Positions 1 to 7,306 of a DNA stretch of 39,193 nucleotides are shown here, in pieces. The notes beneath the pieces are model-generated. The model was not told the origin of the DNA. It searched no databases and was given only the letters and a program-made list of their open reading frames with translations. This stretch comes from CAITQP01 sp964387965. Lineage in GTDB: Bacteria > Patescibacteriota > Minisyncoccia > Phycocordibacterales > UBA9973. The DNA is taken from positions 1 through 39,193 of the forward strand of contig CAYLXO010000005.1 of the NCBI GenBank assembly GCA_964387965.1. Reading direction: 5' to 3'. A program made the translations under genes and the position numbers. Numbering within the stretch: the first letter of the stretch is position 1; the number at the start of each line of letters is the position of its first letter.

Positions 1-2
1 TT

Positions 3-188
3 GCTGGCGGGCTTGGAAGTACAATCGCTGAATGTCTTGCAATGAATTTTCCAACGCCAATTGAATTCGTAGGAATGCATGATAAATACGGCGAGTCAGG
101 AAGTCCAAGTGAGCTTATTGAACACTTTGGAATGGGAGCTTCAGCAATTGAAGAAGCTATTAAGAAAGCTGTGAATCGTAAGTCGTAA
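3..188 (+). CDS. transketolase C-terminal part (5' end outside window)
   Basis: The frame is open from the left edge to a TAA and encodes 61 residues resembling the last domain of transketolase-family enzymes. It begins AGGLGSTIAECLA, continues with FVGMHDKYGESG and ends in a helix rich in Ala, Glu and Lys. This C-terminal domain is the third of transketolase/DXS-like enzymes, which move two-carbon units between sugar phosphates using thiamine diphosphate. The cofactor-binding and catalytic parts lie outside the window, so single-chain or split transketolase cannot be told apart here. The match to a transketolase C-terminus is good; the exact family member is inferred. Confidence 0.75.
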   Translation, partial: AGGLGSTIAECLAMNFPTPIEFVGMHDKYGESGSPSELIEHFGMGASAIEEAIKKAVNRKS

Positions 189-230
189 GTATATAAAATG
201 AATCTTTCACAAAAATTAAGTAAATAAACC

Positions 231-422
231 ATGAAAAAATCTGTATTTATATTGGCAATAGTATTTTCAATTGTATTGATTTATCAATTTATAGTTAGAC
301 CAATTCAATCAGATAAAAAACTTCAGGAATGTTTAAATGTTCCAATTAGAAATGCAACTGGAACGCCCCAGCAAATAAAAGATTTCGAAGATTATTGTTT
401 TAAGAAATATGGCAAAAGGTAG
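231..422 (+). CDS. small membrane-anchored protein, unknown function
   Basis: This 63-residue ORF starts MKKSVFILAIVFSIVLIYQF, a Lys-flanked hydrophobic helix that should act as a signal anchor. A short exported tail of about 38 residues with two cysteines (ECLNVP and DYCFKK) and a basic end follows. The two cysteines could form a disulfide outside the membrane. It starts 42 nt after the transketolase stop, and a perfect palindromic terminator follows it, which supports a real transcription unit. No Shine-Dalgarno sequence is visible. I do not recognise the family. Confidence 0.6.
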   Translation: MKKSVFILAIVFSIVLIYQFIVRPIQSDKKLQECLNVPIRNATGTPQQIKDFEDYCFKKYGKR

Positions 423-445
423 AGTACTTTGTTTGTGATTCTGCT

Positions 446-471
446 AAAAATCCCGCATATGCGGGATTTTT
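446..471. terminator. bidirectional intrinsic terminator
   Basis: A perfect 26-nt palindrome has a GC core (TCCCGCA paired with TGCGGGA) flanked by A5 on the left and T5 on the right. It serves the small anchored protein on the + strand and the sugar kinase ending at 474 on the - strand. Confidence 0.85.
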
Positions 472-473
472 TG

Positions 474-1463
474 TTATATCTTTTTTGGTTTGTAGTCTGC
501 AGGAGCGTTTTTCAAGTATTCCATAATTTTTTCTTGGCCGATAAGTCCCTTTTGCGCACCAGTTTCTTGTGTCACTGACATCGCGTTTATCGGTGCCCAC
601 ATAAGTGCTTCTTCAAGTGTTTTCCCGAGTGCAAGACAAGATGTGACAGTTGAGGCAAATGCATCTCCAGCACCAGTACGCTCTTTTGGTTCGTGAGGAT
701 AAATTGGCATAAACCAGCATGTTCCGTCTACGTCACGCGCGTAAGCCCCTTTGTAGCCATCAGTGACTACAACAATTTTAGGACCAAGTGCTGAAAGAGA
801 TTCCATCTGCTTTTTTACATCTGTTTCAGTGTTGCCCAAGATTCGCTGTGCTTCCTCGTAATTACAGAAAAATACTTCAGACATTTTGTAGATGTCGGCA
901 AGTTTTTCTTTTCCAAGAAGCATTTGAAATGTCCCAGGTTGGAATGCGAGTTTTGTTTCTGGATGAGATTTAAGCCACTCAGCAATTTCATGATGAAAAG
1001 CTTCAGTATTTGAGCCAAGCGATGTGAGGTAAATCCATTTCGGAGGAACGAGGTCTTTTGGAAGATGGCGCTCGTATGGGGCATGTTTTACGAGGATAGT
1101 GCGTTCTGGTCCATACCAAAGTACATAGTGATAGTTTGTTGGAAGAGCAGGATCAGTTTCGACGTATTCAGTCGAGACTTTGTTTCCAGCAATTGTTTCA
1201 ATACATTTTTTTCCGTGTTCATCATTTCCAACCACACCAAGTGTTGCAGAATTAAGGCCAAGTCGTGCAGCCGAAACAGCAGCATTTGCACTGTTTCCTA
1301 CGGCATACAATACATCATGAAATTCAAATGGAACCTTGTCGCCAAAACGAACGCACAATTTACAGTTTTCCTGATCGAGGTCACAAGTGGCCTCTGCGTC
1401 TTTAATTCGGATAAAATCATCAACGACAATGTCGCCAATAGATAAAAAATCGTATGTACTCAT
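474..1463 (-). CDS. PfkB-family carbohydrate kinase
   Basis: This is a ribokinase-like kinase that should phosphorylate a sugar or nucleoside with ATP. The N-terminus has the family start (FLSIGDIVVDDF), then a substrate-binding GNSANAAVSAARLGL segment like the PfkB GG-N-A motif. The C-terminal PfkB signature RTGAGDAFAS near residue 270 holds the catalytic Asp of GAGD. The length of 329 aa is normal. A CxxxxxxCxxC cluster near residues 27-37 (CDLDQENCKLC) is unusual for the family. The frame could extend to a GTG at 1481, but that extension contains a -10 box (TAAAAT, 1472-1477) 8 nt before the ATG at 1463, so the ATG is the better start. It is divergent from the FAD oxidase gene. The substrate cannot be told from sequence. 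Confidence 0.88.
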   Translation of the reverse strand: MSTYDFLSIGDIVVDDFIRIKDAEATCDLDQENCKLCVRFGDKVPFEFHDVLYAVGNSANAAVSAARLGLNSATLGVVGNDEHGKKCIETIAGNKVSTEYVETDPALPTNYHYVLWYGPERTILVKHAPYERHLPKDLVPPKWIYLTSLGSNTEAFHHEIAEWLKSHPETKLAFQPGTFQMLLGKEKLADIYKMSEVFFCNYEEAQRILGNTETDVKKQMESLSALGPKIVVVTDGYKGAYARDVDGTCWFMPIYPHEPKERTGAGDAFASTVTSCLALGKTLEEALMWAPINAMSVTQETGAQKGLIGQEKIMEYLKNAPADYKPKKI

Positions 1464-1471
1464 ATGGCGAT

Positions 1472-1477
1472 ATTTTA
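1472..1477 (-). promoter_or_regulatory. -10 box of PfkB kinase gene
   Basis: TAAAAT on the - strand ends 8 nt before the ATG at 1463, implying a leaderless or nearly leaderless mRNA. It lies beside the divergent -10 at 1489-1494. Confidence 0.55.
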
Positions 1478-1488
1478 TCACGGTATGT

Positions 1489-1494
1489 TAGAAT
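1489..1494 (+). promoter_or_regulatory. -10 box of FAD oxidase gene
   Basis: TAGAAT ends 6 nt before the ATG at 1501, so transcription should begin at or next to the start codon. Confidence 0.6.
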
Positions 1495-1500
1495 TACGCT

Positions 1501-3213
1501 ATGGATACATATTTAGCTGGCATAAAAGCTTTTTTTAAAGGGGATATTGATACAAGCGACGAAGCACTCACAAAACACAGTCATGACGCTAGTCTTTTTG
1601 AGGTACGACCAGAAGCCGTCTTGTATCCAAAGAATAAAGAGGATATATCTCTACTCGTTAAATATGTAGCAAACGAAAAAAAGAATAATCCAAATCTATC
1701 TATTACACCACGATCAGCAGGTACCTGTATGGCGGGAGGGTCACTTACGAATTCAATTTCGCTTGATGTGATGCGTTACTTAAATACAATATCTGAGATC
1801 AAGACTGTACCAGATTACGCAATGATGCCTCATTATCCGCATGCGCGACCGGTAACAGTATCTGGACATGCACGTGTACAGCCTGGTGTTTTTTATCACG
1901 ATTTCGAGCCAGCTACACTCAAGCAGGAATTATTGCTCCCGTGTTTTACTGCGTCAAAAAGTATCAATGCGCTTGGTGGAATGATTGGGAACAATTCTGC
2001 TGGTGAACTTACACTTAAATACGGAAAGACTGAGGATTATGTAGCAAGTCTGGAGATGGTTTTTTCAGATGGTTCAATTGAAAATATTGGTCCAATGAAA
2101 AAGAGTGAAGCTCTCCAGCGTGGTGAAAAAAGTGACTTCGTTGGCTCAGTCTATAAAAATATTTTGAATCTTATTGAAAAAAATAAGGCACTTATCGAAT
2201 CAAAACGTCCACAAGTTTCAAAAAATTCAGCCGGTTACAATATTTGGAATGTTATTAGGAAAGACGAGACAACGGGGGATGAGATATTTGATCTTTCACA
2301 GCTCGTCGTTGGCTCGCAGGGTACTCTTGGTATTGTGACAGAAGCTGATATTCGTCTCGTAAAAACAAAAAAATATTCTTCAATGCTGGTTCTTTTCTTA
2401 AAAGATTTGGAACAGTTGCCGAATATTGTTCTTAAGTCTCTTGCCGTAGGACCTGAAACAATTGAAGCATATGATGATAAGACAATACTCCTTGCGGTAA
2501 AATTTTGGTTCGGTTTTATTAAAAAACTTGGACTATTGCGTGCTATGAAATTGTTTTTTGAATTTATTCCTGAGTTTCGCATGATGATTGGAGGGATGCC
2601 TAAACTTGTCCTCCTTGTAGAGTGTGCGGGAGATGACAAAGAAGAAGTATGGAACCGTGTCACAACACTAAAGCGTGATTTGGCAGATATTCCAAAACTT
2701 TCTACAAAAACAGTTAGAAACCGAGAGGGTGCGGAAAAGTATTGGACGATACGACGTGATAGTTTTGCGCTTTTGCGAGAGCATTTTCACGGTAAGCGCA
2801 CTGCTCCATTTATTGACGATGTGATTGTCCCACCTCAAAAATTGCCTGAATTTATCCCAGCTATCCGAGAAATTCTCGAACGGTATAAACTTTCGTACAA
2901 TATTCACGGTCATGCTGCAAATGGTAACTTCCATTTGATTCCGCTTATTGATACTGATGCTCGGTTGTCTGAAAAAATGATTCTTGATGTATCAGAAGAA
3001 GTATACTCGCTTGTTATCAAGCTCGGTGGATCAATCACTGCAGAACACAATGATGGAATTATTCGTACACCATATCTCACTGATATGTTTGGAAAAGACA
3101 TGACTGATCTTTTTGCTGAAATAAAGCGTATTTTTGACCCGCAAAATATTTTCAATCCCGGTAAAAAAGTGGGTCTAACAAAAGCCGACATCGGAAAGTA
3201 TTTGATTCATTAA
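1501..3213 (+). CDS. FAD-binding oxidase / D-lactate dehydrogenase-like (GlcD family)
   Basis: This 570-aa flavoprotein has a PCMH-type FAD-binding domain (about residues 35-280) and an FAD-oxidase C domain. Visible motifs are PRSAGTCMAGG (pyrophosphate loop), GGMIGNNSAGE, and GSQGTLGIVTEADIRL at the end of the FAD domain. Toward the C-terminus, NIHGHAANGNFHLIPL corresponds to the HGHxxDGN metal/substrate motif, and TAEHNDGI and FNPGKKVG are also typical. The family oxidises D-2-hydroxyacids such as D-lactate or glycolate and passes electrons to a carrier. There is no C-terminal Fe-S (CxxC) domain, so this is the single-flavin form. A role in lactate metabolism of a fermenter is plausible but inferred. 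It has its own promoter. Confidence 0.87.
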   Translation: MDTYLAGIKAFFKGDIDTSDEALTKHSHDASLFEVRPEAVLYPKNKEDISLLVKYVANEKKNNPNLSITPRSAGTCMAGGSLTNSISLDVMRYLNTISEIKTVPDYAMMPHYPHARPVTVSGHARVQPGVFYHDFEPATLKQELLLPCFTASKSINALGGMIGNNSAGELTLKYGKTEDYVASLEMVFSDGSIENIGPMKKSEALQRGEKSDFVGSVYKNILNLIEKNKALIESKRPQVSKNSAGYNIWNVIRKDETTGDEIFDLSQLVVGSQGTLGIVTEADIRLVKTKKYSSMLVLFLKDLEQLPNIVLKSLAVGPETIEAYDDKTILLAVKFWFGFIKKLGLLRAMKLFFEFIPEFRMMIGGMPKLVLLVECAGDDKEEVWNRVTTLKRDLADIPKLSTKTVRNREGAEKYWTIRRDSFALLREHFHGKRTAPFIDDVIVPPQKLPEFIPAIREILERYKLSYNIHGHAANGNFHLIPLIDTDARLSEKMILDVSEEVYSLVIKLGGSITAEHNDGIIRTPYLTDMFGKDMTDLFAEIKRIFDPQNIFNPGKKVGLTKADIGKYLIH

Positions 3214-3252
3214 TTTGACTCAATGACTAGAGAGGAATAGACTTTAAAAAAC

Positions 3253-3555
3253 GTGCACACAATGAAATATGAAATAGTTCGTTCGCAGAAAAGCGTCGTA
3301 GTACGCCTACAGTGTCAATACATATTTCAATATATGTTGGCAATGTATTTAAAAACATATTTTGTTAACCATAGAGTGACTTTTAAGGAGGGTCACATCG
3401 AAGTTGAAAATATTTCAAGCCCAGGTGATATTTTTGAGTTATTTAACGAAGTACAGACAGTTATCAAGATTCGCCCACGCGGAAGGGTAATTTACAGAAT
3501 TGTAAAAATCCCTGGAATAATTAAGTTCAAGAGAAGGCGAAGAATATTTTTTTAA
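3253..3555 (+). CDS. hypothetical small basic protein
   Basis: The frame gives 100 aa from a GTG at 3253, or 97 aa from the ATG at 3262. A TAGACT box at 3238-3243 would fit the GTG and a TTAAAA further on would fit the ATG, so the start is uncertain. The protein has mixed alpha/beta character and a strongly basic end (KFKRRRRIFF), which could bind nucleic acid or a membrane surface. A hairpin terminator follows directly. I do not recognise the family. Confidence 0.5.
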   Translation: MHTMKYEIVRSQKSVVVRLQCQYIFQYMLAMYLKTYFVNHRVTFKEGHIEVENISSPGDIFELFNEVQTVIKIRPRGRVIYRIVKIPGIIKFKRRRRIFF

Positions 3556-3557
3556 GG

Positions 3558-3586
3558 TTAGGTTGGCTCAAGGGCCAACCTAATTT
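3558..3586 (+). terminator. intrinsic terminator
   Basis: A 10-bp perfect stem (TTAGGTTGGC with GCCAACCTAA) has a 6-nt loop and is followed by a short TTT. It lies immediately after the stop of the basic hypothetical gene. Confidence 0.7.
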
Positions 3587-3607
3587 GATACTTGGTACTC
3601 AATATCG

Positions 3608-3613
3608 TATACT
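3608..3613 (+). promoter_or_regulatory. -10 box of prs
   Basis: TATACT ends 11 nt before the ATG at 3625. It supports this ATG over the longer open frame that starts further upstream. Confidence 0.55.
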
Positions 3614-3624
3614 ATTCTCCATAT

Positions 3625-4688
3625 ATGACAGACAGAATGTTGTTCCATGGTTCGCATGACCAGGCGCTCGCCGAGAAGGTCGCATCAATTATTGGCTGTG
3701 AGTTGGGCAGACNNNNNNNNNNNNNNNNNNNNNNNNNNNNNNNNNNNNNNNNNNNNNNNNNNNNNNNNNNNNNNNNNNNNNNNNNNNNNNNNNNNNNNNN
3801 NNNNNNNNNNNNGACCAGGCGCTCGCCGAGAAGGTCGCATCAATTATTGGCTGTGAGTTGGGCAGACTAGAAATTACTTCATTTAAAGATACTGAACAAC
3901 GTGTTCGAGTTTTGGATGATGTAGGAGATAAGACAGCGTTTGTTATTCTTTCAGTATCTACACCTGTAAACGATAGATTGGTTGAAATGTGTCTTATTGC
4001 AGATGCGCTTCGAGGCGCTGATGCAAAAAAGATTATTGCCGTTGTTCCATATCTTGGATACATGCGACAAGATAAGGCACACCGTGAAGGTGAGGCTGTT
4101 TCTGCACGCGTGATTGCGCGAATGATTGAAAGTTCTGGGTATGACAAGGTTATTACTATTGATATGCACTCTGACGCGTCTGCTGGATTTTTTAATATTC
4201 CTGTAAATCACTTGTTCTCATTCAATTTGTTTGCAGATGTAATTGCAAAGGAGCATAAGGAGCCGATTATTGTTGCTCCAGATGCTGGTGGTACAAAGCG
4301 CGCACAGCGTTTTGCATCATTGCTTGATGCTCCAATGATACTGCTCGAAAAAAAGCGCAGTCTTGAAAAAGTACATGTTGTTGAGCATATGAAATTGATT
4401 GGAAGCTCTGAGAATAAGGAAGCAGTCATTATTGACGACCTTGTGACAAGCGGACAAACACTTGCAAAGGCTGCTAAAGCACTCAAGGAGGAGGGAGCAC
4501 CGCGTGTTGTTGCGTGTGTCACTCATCCTGTTTTTATCGATGGAACTGTGGAAAATCTTTCAAATAGTGAGTTGGATGCTATATACATTACTGACACCAT
4601 TCCACTTAAAAAAGAGCAATTATTTCCGAAATTACATGTCGTTTCTGTCGCTTCGCTATTAGCAGAAGCAATAATGAAAACTCGATAA
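3625..4688 (+). CDS. prs: ribose-phosphate pyrophosphokinase (interrupted by an artificial gap)
   Basis: PRPP synthase transfers pyrophosphate from ATP to ribose 5-phosphate, giving the precursor of nucleotides. Reading 3625-3712 and then 3868-4688, that is dropping the N run and one copy of the flanking 55-bp duplicate, gives an uninterrupted 302-aa protein starting MTDRMLFHGSHDQALAEKV. That length is close to the family's usual ~310 aa. Motifs are the flexible loop YLGYMRQDKAHREGE, the VITIDMHSDASAGFFNIPV segment (DLH-type motif), DAGGTKRAQRFA, and the PRPP loop VIIDDLVTSGQTL. As deposited, the 155-nt insertion shifts the frame. It has its own promoter and terminator. Confidence 0.93.
3658..3867. 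repeat. 55-bp direct duplicate flanking a 100-N gap
   Basis: The 55 bases at 3658-3712 are repeated exactly at 3813-3867, with the N run between them. The copies are overlapping contig ends that were not merged, so the true genome should hold one copy. Confidence 0.95.
3713..3812. other. assembly gap of exactly 100 N
   Basis: Exactly 100 N sit inside prs. Removing them together with one duplicate restores the reading frame, so no sequence is actually missing here. Confidence 0.97.
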
Positions 4689-4718
4689 AATACGCCCCAT
4701 TCAGGGGCGTATTTTTTT
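4687..4718 (+). terminator. intrinsic terminator of prs
   Basis: A 12-bp stem AAAATACGCCCC / GGGGCGTATTTT has a 5-nt loop and runs into a T tract. It overlaps the end of prs. Confidence 0.88.
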
Positions 4719-4738
4719 GACTTTATTTAAAAAACCTG

Positions 4739-4744
4739 TATACT
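4739..4744 (+). promoter_or_regulatory. -10 box of rplY
   Basis: TATACT ends 8 nt before the ATG at 4753, between the prs terminator and rplY. Confidence 0.65.
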
Positions 4745-4752
4745 AGGGCCCT

Positions 4753-5391
4753 ATGTCACTTACACTAAAAGCATCCGCACGAGAGGCGGGAAAAAAGGTA
4801 AATATGATCCGCGCAGAAGGAATGGTACCTGCTGTTGTATACGGAGCAGGTCGCGAGACTGAGTCAATCACAGTTCCAGCACGCGATTTCATGAAAGTTT
4901 TTAAAGAAGCGGGAGAATCAGGAACAATTGAGCTTGCACTTCCAAACGGTAGCGCAACTGTACTTGTACACGAAATCGTAAATGATCCTGTGCGTCACGT
5001 ACCAGCACACATCGATTTCCTCGCTGTTGACGTTACAAAGCCAATCGAAGTTACTATCCCAATCGAATTTACTGGAGTTTCTCCAGCAGCAAAGGGAGGA
5101 CTTGGAGTACTTGTTAAAGTTATGCACGAACTCGTTGTTAAGGGACTTCCAAAAAATATTCCTCACCTTATCACTGTTGATCTCTCACCGCTTGCAACAC
5201 TTGATAGTCACATTACAGTTGCTGATGTAGCACTTCCACAGGGAGTTACTGCTCATGCTAAGGGAACAGATATTATCGCTGCTGTTTCAGCTATCAAAGA
5301 AGAAAAAGAAGCCCCAACAGCTATCGACTTCTCTGCAATTGAAGTACAGAAGAAAGGAAAGAAAGAAGAAGAGGGGGCAGAACCTGCTTAA
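4753..5391 (+). CDS. rplY: 50S ribosomal protein bL25, CTC form
   Basis: This 212-aa protein binds 5S rRNA in the large subunit. It has the two-domain CTC form: an N-terminal L25 domain (residues 1-90: SLTLKASAREAGKKV, GMVPAVVYGAG, HVPAHIDFLAV) and a C-terminal beta domain (about 95-185: GLGVLVKVMHELVVKGLPKNI). A charged, probably disordered tail rich in Lys and Glu follows. The length is normal for the CTC form. It is a single-gene unit with its own -10 box upstream and terminator downstream. Confidence 0.95.
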   Translation: MSLTLKASAREAGKKVNMIRAEGMVPAVVYGAGRETESITVPARDFMKVFKEAGESGTIELALPNGSATVLVHEIVNDPVRHVPAHIDFLAVDVTKPIEVTIPIEFTGVSPAAKGGLGVLVKVMHELVVKGLPKNIPHLITVDLSPLATLDSHITVADVALPQGVTAHAKGTDIIAAVSAIKEEKEAPTAIDFSAIEVQKKGKKEEEGAEPA

Positions 5392-5411
5392 TACGTATCA
5401 TTCTATTCAAG

Positions 5412-5442
5412 AACCCAGATTCCACACGGAGTCTGGGTTTTT
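5412..5442 (+). terminator. intrinsic terminator of rplY
   Basis: A 12-bp stem AACCCAGATTCC / GGAGTCTGGGTT (one G-T wobble) has an ACAC loop and ends in T5. Confidence 0.87.
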
Positions 5443-5448
5443 GTATGG

Positions 5449-5454
5449 TAGAAT
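5449..5454 (+). promoter_or_regulatory. -10 box of transglycosylase gene
   Basis: TAGAAT ends 9 nt before the ATG at 5464, directly downstream of the rplY terminator. Confidence 0.6.
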
Positions 5455-5463
5455 AGAGCGTAC

Positions 5464-6861
5464 ATGAAGAAATCAGGTGCTTTTTTATTCGGTACAGCTG
5501 TTGTTCTTGTAGCTAGTTTCGTTTTTGGAACAGGCGCTTTTTTGCCTAGACAGGTACTAGCAGACTTCGACTGTCTTACTCTTTCTCCAGGCGCTTCTTC
5601 TGAACAGCGTCAATATTGTCAAAACCAGGTGAATCAACTAGAAGCCGAGCTTAAGGAGCTCAATAATCAGCTCGCACAGCAGAAAAATCAGTCAGGTAGC
5701 TTGGCTGGTGATATTAAAGTATTGCAAACAAAAATTGCTGCAAAAACTGCTGAAATTAAATCAAAAAACATAAAGATAAGTCAGCTCTCAGACTCGATTT
5801 CAGAAAAGAAAGCATCTATTGTGTCTCTTTCAGAAAAAATCGAAACACAAAAAGAATCACTCGCTCAACTTATTCGTAAAACGAATGAAATGGATTTTAC
5901 AACGACGTCTCACTTTTTGCTTTCAGGTGATACATTGTCTGACTTTTATGAAGACGTAAGCAGATACGACACACTTAAATCAAAAGTTAAAAGTTCGGTA
6001 GATAGTATCAATACCATTAAAGGAGTGACGGAGCAAAAAAAGACTGAACTTGAAAAAGAACAGGATAAAGCAGTTGATGAAAAACAGAATCTTATTCAGG
6101 TGCAAAAGGGAATTCAGCAGGATCAAGCAACACAAAAACAGCTTTTAGCTATTAGTAAAAACAAAGAAGCACAGTATCAAAAAGTAATTGCTGAACAGCA
6201 GGCAAAAGTTGCGCAGATTAAGTCAAAACTCTTTAGTCTTGCTGGAGGATCTCAGTCAATCCGCTTTGATGTGGCTCTTCAATATGCAAACGAAGCATCG
6301 CAAAAGACAGGCATCGATCCAGCATTTTTACTCGCAGAACTTACTCAAGAGTCTAACCTTGGATCAAATGTTGGAAAATGTTATATCAGTGACACTTCAA
6401 GCGGTCGAGGTGTAAATGTAAACTCAGGCAAAACATACACAAACGTAATGAAGCCATCACGTGATATTCCACCATTTCTTGAGATCACAAGTAAGCTTGG
6501 ATTTGACCCACTTAAGACAGTCGTATCATGTCCAATAGCCGGTGTTGCAGGATACGGTGGTGCCATGGGACCAGCACAATTTATTCCATCAACATGGAAG
6601 CTTTTTGAAAATAGACTGCAGGCAGATCTCGGACATTATCCAAACCCTTGGTTTGCAGAGGATGCCTTTATGGCTGCAGCGTTGTACCTTACAGATCTTG
6701 GTGCAGTAGGTACGAGCGCAAGTGCCCAGCTTCGCGCTTCATGTAAGTACTATGGAAGTGGCGGAAAAACGTGTTCATACGGACGAAGCGTGCAAAACCT
6801 TAAAGTGGGAATTCAGGCTGATATTGATTACTTAAATCAATATGGAGTCTCTCGTCGGTAG
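5464..6861 (+). CDS. secreted coiled-coil lytic transglycosylase (MltB/SLT-like)
   Basis: This 465-aa exported protein should cleave the glycan strands of peptidoglycan. Residues 1-33 are a signal peptide (GAFLFGTAVVLVASFVFGTG). Residues 50-255 form a long Gln/Lys/Glu-rich coiled coil of the PcsB/EnvC type. The C-terminal ~200 residues are a lysozyme-like domain with the probable catalytic Glu296 in AELTQESNLG. The MltB-family motif GAMGPAQFIPSTW (366-378) and a late AALYLTDLG helix follow. Several cysteines in the catalytic part (about 306, 356) suggest disulfides. The coiled coil resembles that of the M23 protein at 33116-34399, including an equivalent NKEAQYQK / NQEANYQK segment. In PcsB and EnvC relatives this region regulates the enzyme through FtsEX; whether that holds here is inference. 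Confidence 0.87.
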   Translation: MKKSGAFLFGTAVVLVASFVFGTGAFLPRQVLADFDCLTLSPGASSEQRQYCQNQVNQLEAELKELNNQLAQQKNQSGSLAGDIKVLQTKIAAKTAEIKSKNIKISQLSDSISEKKASIVSLSEKIETQKESLAQLIRKTNEMDFTTTSHFLLSGDTLSDFYEDVSRYDTLKSKVKSSVDSINTIKGVTEQKKTELEKEQDKAVDEKQNLIQVQKGIQQDQATQKQLLAISKNKEAQYQKVIAEQQAKVAQIKSKLFSLAGGSQSIRFDVALQYANEASQKTGIDPAFLLAELTQESNLGSNVGKCYISDTSSGRGVNVNSGKTYTNVMKPSRDIPPFLEITSKLGFDPLKTVVSCPIAGVAGYGGAMGPAQFIPSTWKLFENRLQADLGHYPNPWFAEDAFMAAALYLTDLGAVGTSASAQLRASCKYYGSGGKTCSYGRSVQNLKVGIQADIDYLNQYGVSRR

Positions 6862-6987
6862 TAGAAATTTCATATACAGCGCATTTCTGCGTTACTCGCT
6901 CGTTTGCTCCTGCAGTGTACGTCTAAGTACACTTTAGTCGCAAGCCTCACTCGTGCCTTGAACTGCATCTGTCAATGAAATTTCTGC
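6861..6987. repeat. 127-nt imperfect palindromic element
   Basis: The ends are inverted: GTAGAAATTTCAT at 6861-6873 against ATGAAATTTCTGC at 6975-6987. The match continues a few bases inward (ACAG against CTGT). The centre is a perfect AGTGTAC / GTACACT hairpin (6914-6933) with a 6-nt loop. The intervening arms align imperfectly, so almost the whole stretch could fold into one long hairpin. There is no ORF. It fills the gap between the transglycosylase gene and rpmE, overlapping the stop codon. It could be a MITE/REP-like element or a strong RNA hairpin; there is no U tract for an ordinary terminator. Confidence 0.7.
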
Positions 6988-7013
6988 ATCTTGCCAAGAA
7001 TATTGCTCTGTGC

Positions 7014-7019
7014 TATTAT
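7014..7019 (+). promoter_or_regulatory. -10 box of rpmE
   Basis: TATTAT ends 8 nt before the ATG at 7028. It lies inside the longer open frame that could start at GTG 7010, so it argues for the ATG. Confidence 0.6.
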
Positions 7020-7027
7020 CTGGACCT

Positions 7028-7243
7028 ATGCAAAAAGATATCCATCCTACATATTCAATAAACGCAAAGGCCGCATGTGTATGTGGTGCTACGTATTCTG
7101 TTGGGTCAACAAAGGCAGAACTCGCAGTTGAAATCTGTGCAGCATGTCACCCGTTTTACACTGGAAAGGAAAACGTTCTCGACACAGCGGGACGTCTCGA
7201 TAAATTCAACAAGCGCCGCGCTGCAGCAAAGGCTAAGAAATAA
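7028..7243 (+). CDS. rpmE: 50S ribosomal protein bL31, zinc-binding form
   Basis: This is a 71-aa protein of the large subunit near the central protuberance. It has the family start MQKDIHPTYSI and four cysteines in the zinc-ribbon pattern (Cys17, Cys19, Cys37, Cys40). HPFYTGKENVLDTAGR-DKF follows, with a basic Lys/Ala tail. It is thus the C+ (zinc) form, not the zinc-free paralogue. The start at 7028 is preferred over GTG 7010 because the promoter -10 lies between them. The terminator hairpin that follows reaches into the promoter of prfA. Confidence 0.95.
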   Translation: MQKDIHPTYSINAKAACVCGATYSVGSTKAELAVEICAACHPFYTGKENVLDTAGRLDKFNKRRAAAKAKK

Positions 7244-7252
7244 CTCCGTTTT

Positions 7253-7292
7253 AGAAAGCACAAAATCGCCTGATGGCGATTTTGTGCTTTCT
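7253..7292 (+). terminator. long hairpin between rpmE and prfA
   Basis: A perfect 18-bp stem AGAAAGCACAAAATCGCC with a TGAT loop can be extended by TTTTA/TAAAA across a small bulge. The distal arm abuts and partly includes the prfA -10 box. There is no clean U tract, so it may be an imperfect terminator or an mRNA 3' stabiliser. Confidence 0.7.
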
Positions 7293-7294
7293 GC

Positions 7295-7300
7295 TAAAAT
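7295..7300 (+). promoter_or_regulatory. -10 box of prfA-prmC
   Basis: TAAAAT ends 6 nt before the ATG at 7307, right against the foot of the rpmE hairpin. Confidence 0.6.
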
Positions 7301-7306
7301 AGATAT

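Noticed and set aside
3658..3867. 55-bp direct repeats around N runs as real repeats or a mobile-element target duplication
   Set aside because: Both cases flank exactly 100 N and have identical length, and collapsing them restores intact genes, so they are assembly artefacts.
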